From NCBI RefSeq assembly GCF_018982945.1, contig NZ_JABRXE010000001.1, positions 546,208-610,207 on the forward strand: 64,000 nt of DNA. The letters run 5' to 3'. This stretch comes from Anaerostipes faecalis (GTDB lineage: Bacteria > Bacillota > Clostridia > Lachnospirales > Lachnospiraceae). The notes below the pieces were generated by a model that was not told where the DNA came from, did no database searches, and was given only the letters and a program-made list of their open reading frames with translations. The position numbers were made by a program, and so were the translations under genes. The first letter of the stretch is position 1; every line of letters starts with the position of its first letter. Of the stretch, positions 56,453 to 63,599 are shown piece by piece.

Positions 56453-56565
56453 TATCATAAACTATCATATATTATCATAAGTTATTGATCACTTTTTGGT
56501 CAAATTTTGGTCAGTGTTTTTGGTCAAATCTAAAAATGGTACCCTTCTGCAAAGTTGACCAAAAA
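56453..56565 (+). repeat. Helically phased repeats downstream of tsf
   Basis: Three TATCATA words at 56453, 56463 and 56473 (exact 10-bp spacing), then three 12-bp units at 56493, 56505 and 56517 (TTTTTGGTCAAA, TTTTGGTCAGTG, TTTTTGGTCAAA), then an inverted copy TTGACCAAAAA at 56555-56565. The arrangement suggests a protein-binding array, such as a recombination or att-type region. Confidence 0.6.
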
Positions 56566-56630
56566 TGTAACTTTCAAATATAATTATAATAAACTTATGT
56601 ATTTCATTAACTAAATATTATATTTAACTA

Positions 56631-56669
56631 TTAAGGTAGATACTGATTGTGTCTGCCTTAATTTTTTTT
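56631..56669 (+). terminator. Strong orphan terminator
   Basis: A 10-bp stem (TTAAGGTAGA / TCTGCCTTAA, one T-G pair), 11-nt loop and eight T residues. It is 274 bp after tsf with no gene between. Confidence 0.85.
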
Positions 56670-56744
56670 GCCCATTGTTAATCTAAAACATACAAATATC
56701 AACTAAAAATAAAATCGTAAAAAATGGGATAAGAGATAAAAGGG

Positions 56745-56838
56745 GTTTGCGTGATACTATGTTGATTTAAGACGGCACGAAGGGCAGATGCATTTTCCTG
56801 ACGCTCTTCGTTTGCGTGATACTATGTTGATTTAAGAC
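56745..56838 (+). repeat. CRISPR-like repeat-spacer-repeat unit
   Basis: Two identical 29-bp repeats at 56745-56773 and 56810-56838 (start GTTTGCGTGA, end GATTTAAGAC) separated by 36 bp. The 36-bp spacer forms a hairpin with the first base of repeat two (CGAAGGGC at 56778-56785 with GCTCTTCG at 56803-56810). No cas genes lie in the window. It may be an array remnant or another paired element. Confidence 0.5.
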
Positions 56839-56878
56839 CAAACAGAGGAAGATAATAGGGTTTAAATTTTGTATAGAT

Positions 56879-56906
56879 TTTACAATAATAGACATTAGAT
56901 TATACA
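56879..56906 (+). promoter_or_regulatory. Promoter for the UMF1-type transporter group
   Basis: TTTACA (56879-56884), 16-bp spacer, TATACA (56901-56906), 80 nt before the GTG start. Confidence 0.5.
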
Positions 56907-56985
56907 GTACAGTGGTAATATATAAAAGAATTTTTATATCATGGTCAGTCTATACGCTGGAAAAATTAAAGTGGAGGCAAAATAG

Positions 56986-58271
56986 GTGGGAAAAAATCAA
57001 AACAAGAAAGATAAACTTACAAAGCTTGAAATATCCTGGATATTATATGATGTTGGAAATTCGGCATTTACAATGCTGGCTTGCGCACTGATACCGATTT
57101 GGTTTAAGAAATTAGCAATGGGTAATGGGAATGGTCAGATAACATCGGATCAGGCAACAGCATATTGGGCACTTATTGCATCGGCAGTGACGATTATTAC
57201 GGCAATACTTGGACCGATACTTGGAGCTTTTATGGATTTTAAGGGTAAGAAAAAGAAATTCTTTGTAGCTTCAGTTGCTATCGGTGCGGTGACATGTTTG
57301 TTAACAGGGTTTGTCACATCATGGATTATGTTTGCTGCTGTCTATGTGATAAGTAGAATTGCTTATTCTATATCACTGTTGGTATATGATGCAATGCTTG
57401 GAGATGTTACTACGGAGGATCGTCTGGATGTTGTCTCAACCTACGGATTTGGATGGGGATATCTTGGATCGTGTATCCCGTTTTTGATTGCTTTGGCAGC
57501 TTATATTATGGGACCTGATATACTTGATATTATTTCAAACGGTCTGTCTATGTTAATAGGCTTTGGAATTACAGCAATATGGCGGTTTGTTGTAACCATC
57601 CATTGATAAAAAATTATCGTCAGATTCATTATACGGAAAGGGAAAAAGGCGTTGTAAAAAATGCTCTTTCAAGAGTTGGAAACACCATTCAAAACATATG
57701 TTTTGAAGATAAAAAGGTTCTATTTTTTCTTATTGCATTTTTCTTATATATTGACGGTGTTGAAACAATTATAGATAATTGCGTAAATATTGGAACAGAT
57801 CTGGGATTGGACACAGTGGGTCAAGTAGTAATGCTTGTTGGAACACAGATAGTTGCATTTTCTTTTTCCATGTTATTTGTAAGACTGACTCAAAAATACA
57901 AAACAGTAACACTTATTAAGATTTGCATTCTTGGATATTTATGCATATGTTTATATGCACTTACTTTACACAGTTTAATCGGATTTGCAATACTTGCTTT
58001 GTCAGTAGGTATGTTTCAAGGATCAATACAGGCCTTATCAAGAAGCTATTATACAAAAATAATACCTGCAGATAAATCAGGGGAATATTTTGGTATTTAT
58101 GATATTTTTTCCAAAGGGGCTTCGTTCCTTGGTTCGGCCGTTTTGGGTTTTGTAAAGTTAGTAGGAGGCACTATAAATATTGCTGTTGCTTCGCTGGCAG
58201 TATTTTTTATTTTAGGATATGTATTTATGCAGATTACAGAGAAAACTCCAGGAAAGAAAACTAGTATATAA
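56986..58271 (+). pseudogene. Frameshifted UMF1-family MFS transporter
   Basis: Two frames together make one UMF1/Atg22-like MFS protein of about 428 residues: 56986-57606 (GTG start, helices 1 to about 6, ISWILYDVGNSAFTML) and 57579-58271 (HYTEREKGVVKNAL; FFLYIDGVETIID; remaining helices). The break is a 1-nt loss near 57600, where IP-LIKNY would be read if one more C were present. The rest is intact, so this could be a recent mutation or a sequence error. It heads a group with GDPD and a hydrolase. Confidence 0.82.
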
Positions 58272-58286
58272 GGAGATGATGGTTTT

Positions 58287-59003
58287 ATGAAAATCTGGGC
58301 ACATAGAGGTTGTAGTTTACGTTATCCGGAGAATACATTACTTGCTTTTGAAAAAGCGGCTAATCTGGATGGACTTGAAGGAATAGAACTTGATGTGATG
58401 TCCAAAGACGGAGGGTTAGTCATTATACATGATGAACAACTGGATAGAACAACGGATGGAACTGGGTTTGTAAAAGACTATACGCTGTCGGAATTAAAGA
58501 AATTTCATATTAAAACGATAAATAATGAATTATCTGAAACAATTCCAACATTAAATGAGGTTATGGAGCTGTTACAGAAAAAAAGAGTAAAACTTAATAT
58601 AGAGCTAAAAAACAGTAAAGTCATGTATCACGGAATGGAAGAGAAGATCATTAATGTTATTAATAAATATGGATTTGAAGATCGAGTCGTATACTCTAGT
58701 TTTTATGCAAAGTCCCTTGAACAGATTAGAAAACTGCTTCCTAAAGCAGAGATTGGAATCTTGGATACAAAAGCATCAGATTGTATCTATAAAATGAACG
58801 GTAAATGCGGGGCCAATGCAATTCATCCATATGCCGGTGCCATAGATTTAGATAGAAAAGATCTTGAGGATATCAATGTAAGAGCATGGCTGACGGAAGA
58901 TTTGTATCCGGAAAAACAGACAGGGAAAGTAATAGAGATAAGAAAACTAGAGGAGGCTGGTATTACAGATGTTTTTCTGAATGAGCCAGAGATGTATTTG
59001 TAA
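58287..59003 (+). CDS. Glycerophosphodiester phosphodiesterase
   Basis: 238-residue GDPD-family enzyme that hydrolyses glycerophosphodiesters to glycerol 3-phosphate and an alcohol. Catalytic pattern: WAHRGCSLRYPENTLLAF, IELDVMSKDG and IIHDEQLDRTTDGTG. No signal peptide, so it acts in the cytoplasm. Overlaps the hydrolase remnant by 1 nt. With the transporter and hydrolase it forms a possible lipid-salvage group. Confidence 0.93.
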   Translation: MKIWAHRGCSLRYPENTLLAFEKAANLDGLEGIELDVMSKDGGLVIIHDEQLDRTTDGTGFVKDYTLSELKKFHIKTINNELSETIPTLNEVMELLQKKRVKLNIELKNSKVMYHGMEEKIINVINKYGFEDRVVYSSFYAKSLEQIRKLLPKAEIGILDTKASDCIYKMNGKCGANAIHPYAGAIDLDRKDLEDINVRAWLTEDLYPEKQTGKVIEIRKLEEAGITDVFLNEPEMYL

Positions 59004-59541
59004 TGAGTGATTTTGAAAAGAAAATGGAAAAAGTGGTGTATCCATACATTATAAAGCGGTGTGAGGAGCAATATTTTTATAATGCTGATAGATCACATCT
59101 CAGATATAAGCATTATAAAGTCGAGTTTTCGCATAGGAGCATACTTGTGATTCATGGATTTAGTGAATTTCTTGAAAAATACGATGAGATCAGTTATTCC
59201 TTTATGAAAGCAAGATGACAGAAAGACAGAGATATTATTATGAGAAGAGATTGGATGATACATTGTTTCAGACATGGGGTGCATCCTATGGATGGATAAA
59301 AGCTGCCGGAGAAAATACAAGAGATATTACATTCATATCTAGATTAAGAGTAAAAATGTTAATACTTATTGCTGAGTGTGATGATATGGTTGTACCAAAA
59401 GAAACAATGAAATATGCAATACGACAGGATAACACAAAATATGTATTGTTTCATGAGGGAAAGCATGAATTGTTTAATGATACGGAAGAAACTATTGAAA
59501 AATTTTGGAATGAAATATTAGGGTTTCTAGAACAAGAATAA
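59003..59541 (+). pseudogene. Alpha/beta hydrolase with internal deletion
   Basis: The first 71 codons (59003-59218) are the start of a monoacylglycerol-lipase-like hydrolase (ILVIHGFSEFLEKYDEISYSFMKA), then a stop. 59215-59541 in another frame is the C-terminal third: the acid region (ILIAECDDMVVP) and the catalytic His (FHEGKHELFND). The middle, including the nucleophile G-x-S-x-G, is absent; about 100 or more codons are lost. It cannot be active. Confidence 0.8.
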
Positions 59542-59593
59542 AAAAGGAGAGGTATAGCATATTGATTTTATAGTTGTGAGATGAATTGTACAA

Positions 59594-59637
59594 TATACAA
59601 GAGAATACTTAATCTTATACAAGGGCTGTGATATACT
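59594..59637 (+). promoter_or_regulatory. Promoter and candidate LytTR direct-repeat operator
   Basis: TTAATC (59609-59614), 17-bp spacer, TATACT (59632-59637). TATACAAG occurs at 59594-59601 and again at 59616-59623, 22 bp apart and on either side of the -35 box. LytTR regulators typically bind two direct repeats 21-22 bp apart. Confidence 0.55.
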
Positions 59638-59667
59638 ACATATAGAAAAAGGATGAGGGATGTTATT

Positions 59668-60483
59668 GTGGAATTAAGTATGCAGGAAGAGGCAAAATTA
59701 AAATATGAGGAATACATGGAGGCAGGACTGAAAATGTTTCCACCTTTTAAAGGGTATGGAATAAAGACTATACAGTTTGCTATTGATGAGCTGGAGCTTT
59801 ACCGGATTCATTTCATGTGCCAATGTGATATGTTTACTTCGGATTTTTTTAATGAAAGGGTGGAGATAGAAAAAATTTTGCCTTATGTCAGAGATAGCTT
59901 GGAGTTAAATAATCAGGATGCCAGGTGGCTTATTACCAATATGGTAATCTATACACTTGGAATCGGCTCTCTTTTGGTAAATAGCACCTGTATTATGTCT
60001 GTTGAAGAAATAAGCAGGAGCCTGGGCAGTGTGTGCAGAGGACTGATGATGCAGCTAAAGGCTCCAGAGGATGAACGTGTGGAAACCATACCGGATCAAA
60101 ACATAAAGGAATTAGGAAGGATTGAAGAGTATGTTAAAGGAAAGAAAAACATGATCATTGGTTATAATGCTGACAGGGAAATGTTTCAAATACGTCTCGA
60201 TGCTGTATTGTACTTTGAAGCAGTGGGAGAAAAAGTTTTTGCTTATACGAAGCAGCATGTGTATGAGATCAGGCAGCGACTTTACCAGGTAGAGGAACAA
60301 GTAAAACCGTTTGCATTTATCAGGGCATCAAAATCATTGCTGGTAAGTATAAAAAAGATTTCATCTGTGATACCGGAATCGGGTGGAAGAGGCAGATTAA
60401 GAATGATGAATGGAGAGACTATTATAGCCAGTCGAGCATATTACAAAGAAATAATAGATACATTAAAGGATCCTGTGTTGTAA
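59668..60483 (+). CDS. Regulator with TetR-like ligand domain and LytTR DNA-binding domain
   Basis: 271 residues from the GTG at 59668 (GAGGGA ribosome binding site); an in-frame ATG at 59653 would add five residues. Residues about 1-130 follow the pattern of a TetR C-terminal ligand domain (PPFKGYGIKTIQFAIDELEL, YRIHFM) but the usual HTH is absent. Residues about 165-268 are a LytTR domain (VLYFEAVGEKVFAYT, FAFIRASKSLLVSIKKI, ETIIASRAYYKEI). It lies after the transporter-GDPD-hydrolase group and before the yhfC remnant and may control either. A terminator overlaps its stop. Confidence 0.78.
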   Translation: MELSMQEEAKLKYEEYMEAGLKMFPPFKGYGIKTIQFAIDELELYRIHFMCQCDMFTSDFFNERVEIEKILPYVRDSLELNNQDARWLITNMVIYTLGIGSLLVNSTCIMSVEEISRSLGSVCRGLMMQLKAPEDERVETIPDQNIKELGRIEEYVKGKKNMIIGYNADREMFQIRLDAVLYFEAVGEKVFAYTKQHVYEIRQRLYQVEEQVKPFAFIRASKSLLVSIKKISSVIPESGGRGRLRMMNGETIIASRAYYKEIIDTLKDPVL

Positions 60484-60499
60484 TGCAGGATCTTTTTTT
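60469..60499 (+). terminator. Terminator overlapping the regulator stop
   Basis: GATCCTG / CAGGATC (60469-60475 with 60486-60492), 10-nt loop, then seven T residues. The stop codon is in the loop. Confidence 0.8.
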
Positions 60500-60603
60500 G
60501 CATGTTATCGTACGTATCATGCATCTCATCGTCACTTTATAGAAACAGGATAGGAATCGTGTTATTGTTACCATAATGATAAATTATACAAAGGAGACAA
60601 AAT

Positions 60604-60726
60604 ATGAAAGATTTTTTTATGGCAGCATATCCATGGATTATCACCGGACTCTGTGTTGTGGTGATGGCAGCTCAGATGATCAGAAAGAGAAGCAAGATTG
60701 AATTTGGAGGAAATGACAATGCCTGA
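60604..60726 (+). CDS. Small membrane protein upstream of yhfC remnant
   Basis: 40 residues with one membrane helix (about 8-25, YPWIITGLCVVVMAAQM) and a basic then acidic tail (RKRSKIEFGG). AAAGGAG ribosome binding site. Its end overlaps the yhfC start by 8 nt, so it was coupled to it. No family recognised. Confidence 0.65.
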   Translation: MKDFFMAAYPWIITGLCVVVMAAQMIRKRSKIEFGGNDNA

Positions 60727-61152
60727 ATATATTCTCAAAAGGAGAGTATCATGGAAGCCGCTTCTCATTGGTGCCATTGGATTTATTGTATCCGCAAGAG
60801 TGCTGGAGCTTGACGTTCATATGTTTTGCATTGTATTAGATACACCGGTTTCACGTTTTATAGTAGAGGCGTCGTGGCAACGCCTATGAGAATACGTATG
60901 GCTTAATTGCCATGCGCTGTTCTCATGAAGCCCCCACTTCTATAAGTGGGGGTAGTTCACGTGATAGAAAGAATCCTGTGTATGGCGATACATATCTCAT
61001 TGACATTAATTGTTTTTTATGGAATCAAAGAAAAGATAAGGGCTAAATGGCATAAAGAGCCGTTCTACCCTTATTTACTTTCCTGCATGGATCATATGGC
61101 ATATCTAGTGCTGATACTGCCAGGAGCTTTTTTATTAATTATTTTTATCTGA
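60719..61152 (+). pseudogene. YhfC-like membrane protein, broken by an inserted element
   Basis: 60719-60861 encodes the N-terminal part of a YhfC-family (putative intramembrane metalloprotease) protein, WKPLLIGAIGFIVSARVLEL to TPVSRFI. The insert 60862-60960 follows, and 60961-61152 resumes with IERILCMAIHISLTLIVFYG and another membrane segment. The part with the family's G-x-G-x-x-E region is missing, so host sequence was also lost. The end overlaps the MATE gene on the other strand by 18 bp. Confidence 0.7.
60862..60960 (+). mobile_element. 99-bp IS200/IS605-type relic (no transposase)
   Basis: Three hairpins in a row: GGCGT / ACGCC (60867-60884), a larger one with ATGAGAA / TTCTCAT and ATGGC / GCCAT (60886-60926), and CCCCCACTT-ctat-AAGTGGGGG (60931-60952), then TAGTTCAC. 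The last hairpin and end are like the right end of IS605-family elements, which is also the 3' part of TnpB guide RNAs. The left flank is TTTAT (60857-60861), a typical target word. No tnpA or tnpB. It could be a PATE-like non-autonomous copy. Confidence 0.65.
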
Positions 61153-62508
61153 AATCTGCTCCATTGCTTTTCTAAACTGGAAAAAGAACAAAATTGCAGT
61201 AAAGGTAACAGCAATGGCATCTGCAATAGGTTCAGCCATATATACGGCAATTGTTTGATTGGCTGTATATAAGTGTGGCATCAGATAAATAAGCGGAAGC
61301 AAAAGGATGAATTTTCTTGTTACTGCTACAATAATTGATGCTTTTGCATTTCCAAGAGAAGTAAAAGTCATCTGACATGCAATCTGGATACCAAATAGGA
61401 ACATAGATGCCACATAGATTCTGAGAGCAGTTTTTGTAAATACAATTAAAGCTGGGTCAGAGGTAAACATGGATACAAAAACCTGAGGGAACAGCATAAT
61501 GCACAGCCAGAGTAAAGTGGAATAAATCAAACTGGATTTTAGAAGCATATGATAGGTCCCTTTTACACGGTCTTTATTTTTTGCTCCATAGTTGTAGCTC
61601 ATAATAGGCTGGGCACCCTGTCCAAGACCCTGAAGAGGTAGCATTGCAAATTGCATAACACTGGTTAAAATCGTCATGGCACCAACGGCAATGTCACCGC
61701 CATATTTTAATAGAGAAGAATTAAAGCAGACGGAGATAACACTTTCGCTGGCCTGCATAATAAAGGTGGCAAGACCAAGGGCAAGACAAGGAAGGATGAT
61801 TTTTGCACGTAATCGGAGATTCGCTTTCCGGATCTTTAAAATTGTTTTTTTGCCTGACAGGAAAGAAACAACCCAGATACAGGAAATTGCCTGGGAGGTA
61901 ATCGTTGCCAGTGCTGCACCACGCACACCCAGATGGAATCCATAGATGAAAATAGGATCTAGGATGATATTGCAAATTGCTCCGATCAGTACAGAAAGCA
62001 TACCGGTTTTTGCAAACCCCTGTGTGGTAATAAAAGCATTCATTCCAAGTGTCAGTTCTACGAAAATCGTTCCAACAGCATAGATATTCATGTATGCAAC
62101 AGCATAGTCAATGGTGTTTTCACTGGCACCGAAGGTCAACAGAAGGTTTCTGCTGAAAAGAAGAAGGAATACAGTCAGAGCCAGAGAAATCAGAATCTGA
62201 AGAGTAAAACAGTTTCCCAGTGTTTTTTCAGCAGATTCATTATCGTTTTTTCCCATAAAAATAGAGGCTCTAGGAGCACCGCCATATCCAACTAAAGCAG
62301 CAAAAGCTGATACAATCATAATAATAGGCATGCATACACCAACACCGGTCAGGGCCAGAGCACCATCTCCTGGGATATGACCGATGTAAATACGGTCTAC
62401 GATGTTATAAAGCATATTGATGAGCTGAGCTGCCAAAGTTGGAACAGCCAGTTTAAATAAAAGTTTTCCAATTGGTTCTGTACCTAAAAAGTTTTTGTTG
62501 TCATTCAT
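61135..62508 (-). CDS. MATE family efflux transporter
   Basis: 457-residue MATE exporter with 12 membrane segments; LLFKLAVPTLAAQLINMLYNIVDRIYIGH is the usual beginning (in part here), and GIGQGAQP-like GLGQGAQPIMSYNYGA marks the start of the second half. It exports drugs or metabolites with Na or H. It overlaps the marR gene by 8 nt and is controlled from that promoter. Confidence 0.93.
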   Translation of the reverse strand: MNDNKNFLGTEPIGKLLFKLAVPTLAAQLINMLYNIVDRIYIGHIPGDGALALTGVGVCMPIIMIVSAFAALVGYGGAPRASIFMGKNDNESAEKTLGNCFTLQILISLALTVFLLLFSRNLLLTFGASENTIDYAVAYMNIYAVGTIFVELTLGMNAFITTQGFAKTGMLSVLIGAICNIILDPIFIYGFHLGVRGAALATITSQAISCIWVVSFLSGKKTILKIRKANLRLRAKIILPCLALGLATFIMQASESVISVCFNSSLLKYGGDIAVGAMTILTSVMQFAMLPLQGLGQGAQPIMSYNYGAKNKDRVKGTYHMLLKSSLIYSTLLWLCIMLFPQVFVSMFTSDPALIVFTKTALRIYVASMFLFGIQIACQMTFTSLGNAKASIIVAVTRKFILLLPLIYLMPHLYTANQTIAVYMAEPIADAIAVTFTAILFFFQFRKAMEQISDKNN

Positions 62509-62956
62509 GGTGAGATGTTTTCCTTTCTAAATCATTTTTTATATTATTCATAATCTTGTCTGTTATTAATATATATTGTTCATATTCTTCAGAAGTCACA
62601 CCAGAAAAAATCTGATCCAGAAAAGTTTTCTTTGCATTTTCTACTTGCTCCACCAGAGGAAGTGCCTCTGAAGTTAGAGAAAGATGAATCTTTCTTCGGT
62701 CTTTTTCATCCGGATGGCGTATCAGCATTGATTTTTTGATTAGGGATTCCACAGCCTGTGATACATTTCCCTTGCTCAGCATTCTTAACTCTACAATATC
62801 TGCAGCCGTATCTTTTCCAGGATTATTGTGAAGAAAGCTGATGATCGTAATTTCAATCTGGGTAAGCCCGTAGCTTTTGCAGGCTTCTTTCAGATTGAGA
62901 TCATATAATTTAATTGTTTTTCGTAGCGACATAAGATAATCTGTTGCTCGTTGCAT
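62501..62956 (-). CDS. MarR family transcriptional regulator
   Basis: 151-residue winged-helix repressor (YGLTQIEITIISFLHNNPG; ELRMLSKGNVSQAVESLIKK; DEKDRRKIHLSLT). It is upstream of and overlaps a MATE gene, so it most likely represses its own operon. A 13-bp palindrome in the promoter is the probable operator. Ribosome binding site AGGAGTGG on the minus strand. Confidence 0.93.
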   Translation of the reverse strand: MQRATDYLMSLRKTIKLYDLNLKEACKSYGLTQIEITIISFLHNNPGKDTAADIVELRMLSKGNVSQAVESLIKKSMLIRHPDEKDRRKIHLSLTSEALPLVEQVENAKKTFLDQIFSGVTSEEYEQYILITDKIMNNIKNDLERKTSHHE

Positions 62957-62981
62957 GATACCACTCCTTAAAAGTTCTAAA

Positions 62982-63031
62982 AAGAACAGTTCTTAATAAT
63001 ACTATTGTAAAATTAATAAAGAAAAAGTCAA
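62982..63031 (-). promoter_or_regulatory. marR-MATE promoter and operator
   Basis: Minus strand TTGACT (63026-63031), 16-bp spacer, TACAAT (63004-63009). The palindrome AAGAACAGTTCTT (62982-62994) lies at the expected transcription start, and a second AGTTCT half-site is adjacent. Confidence 0.65.
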
Positions 63032-63044
63032 GAGAAAATATGAC

Positions 63045-63143
63045 TTGACTTCTATATCTTACGCTTGTAAGATATAGATATTAAAAGAAAGAGATAAAAT
63101 TAGTTGTTTTGCAGATTTAAATCTTACATATGTAAGATTTAAA
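63045..63143 (+). promoter_or_regulatory. Promoter with two matched palindromes
   Basis: TTGACT (63045-63050), 17-bp spacer, TAAGAT (63068-63073). A 26-bp palindrome (63052-63077) overlaps the promoter; a perfect 28-bp palindrome lies at 63116-63143, next to the ribosome binding site. Both share ATCTTAC-N4-GTAAGAT. They are 65 bp apart, centre to centre. Confidence 0.7.
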
Positions 63144-63160
63144 GAGAAATGGAGGTCATA

Positions 63161-63592
63161 ATGAAAAGAAAAAACAGATATAGGAGAGTAGTATTTTTAT
63201 CGATTATAATACTAATAGCTGGTGCTTTCCTATGTATTTATCAAAAAAAAGTACAAATATCAAGGAAGATTATTTTAGAGGAAAAAATAAGAAAAGCAAA
63301 GAAACGGGGATATGATATTCCAATCAAGGATAAAGAAAAGAAAGAATCAGAACAGGATTGTAAAAAAGCCATGGAACTTACAAAAGATCTTTATAAAACT
63401 GCAGATAAAGGAACAGCATTGAATGTAGTTTTATCTGATGAGACTGTTTTAAAGATGCAGAATAAAATTAAAAATGCCCAATGTCCGGTAACTACAACGG
63501 TATTGTATTCTGATATGAAAAATTATCAGGATATGGATCGTTTTCTTAGGAAGTCCCTAAAGGGAGAAAAAGGTTCAATTGATGTGGTATAA
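63161..63592 (+). CDS. Unknown membrane-anchored protein
   Basis: 143 residues from the ATG at 63161 (GGAGG at 63151-63155); an ATG at 63149 would lie over the ribosome binding site. One membrane helix (about 11-27, VVFLSIIILIAGAFLCI), then a very basic, helical stretch and a domain with two Cys (EQDCKKAM; NAQCPVTTT). No family recognised. The stop is 7 bp before the likely left end of the IS element, so the C-terminus may have been altered by insertion. Confidence 0.65.
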   Translation: MKRKNRYRRVVFLSIIILIAGAFLCIYQKKVQISRKIILEEKIRKAKKRGYDIPIKDKEKKESEQDCKKAMELTKDLYKTADKGTALNVVLSDETVLKMQNKIKNAQCPVTTTVLYSDMKNYQDMDRFLRKSLKGEKGSIDVV

Positions 63593-63599
63593 AAAAAGT

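Larger units (their letters stand above)
56358..56985. other. 628-bp gene-free gap after tsf
   Basis: AT-rich and without a convincing gene. It holds the phased repeats, the orphan terminator, the repeat pair and the transporter promoter, described separately. A minus-strand tail reading LTKNTDQNLTKK then stop (about 56486-56525) resembles the end of some tyrosine recombinases but has no body. Confidence 0.6.
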
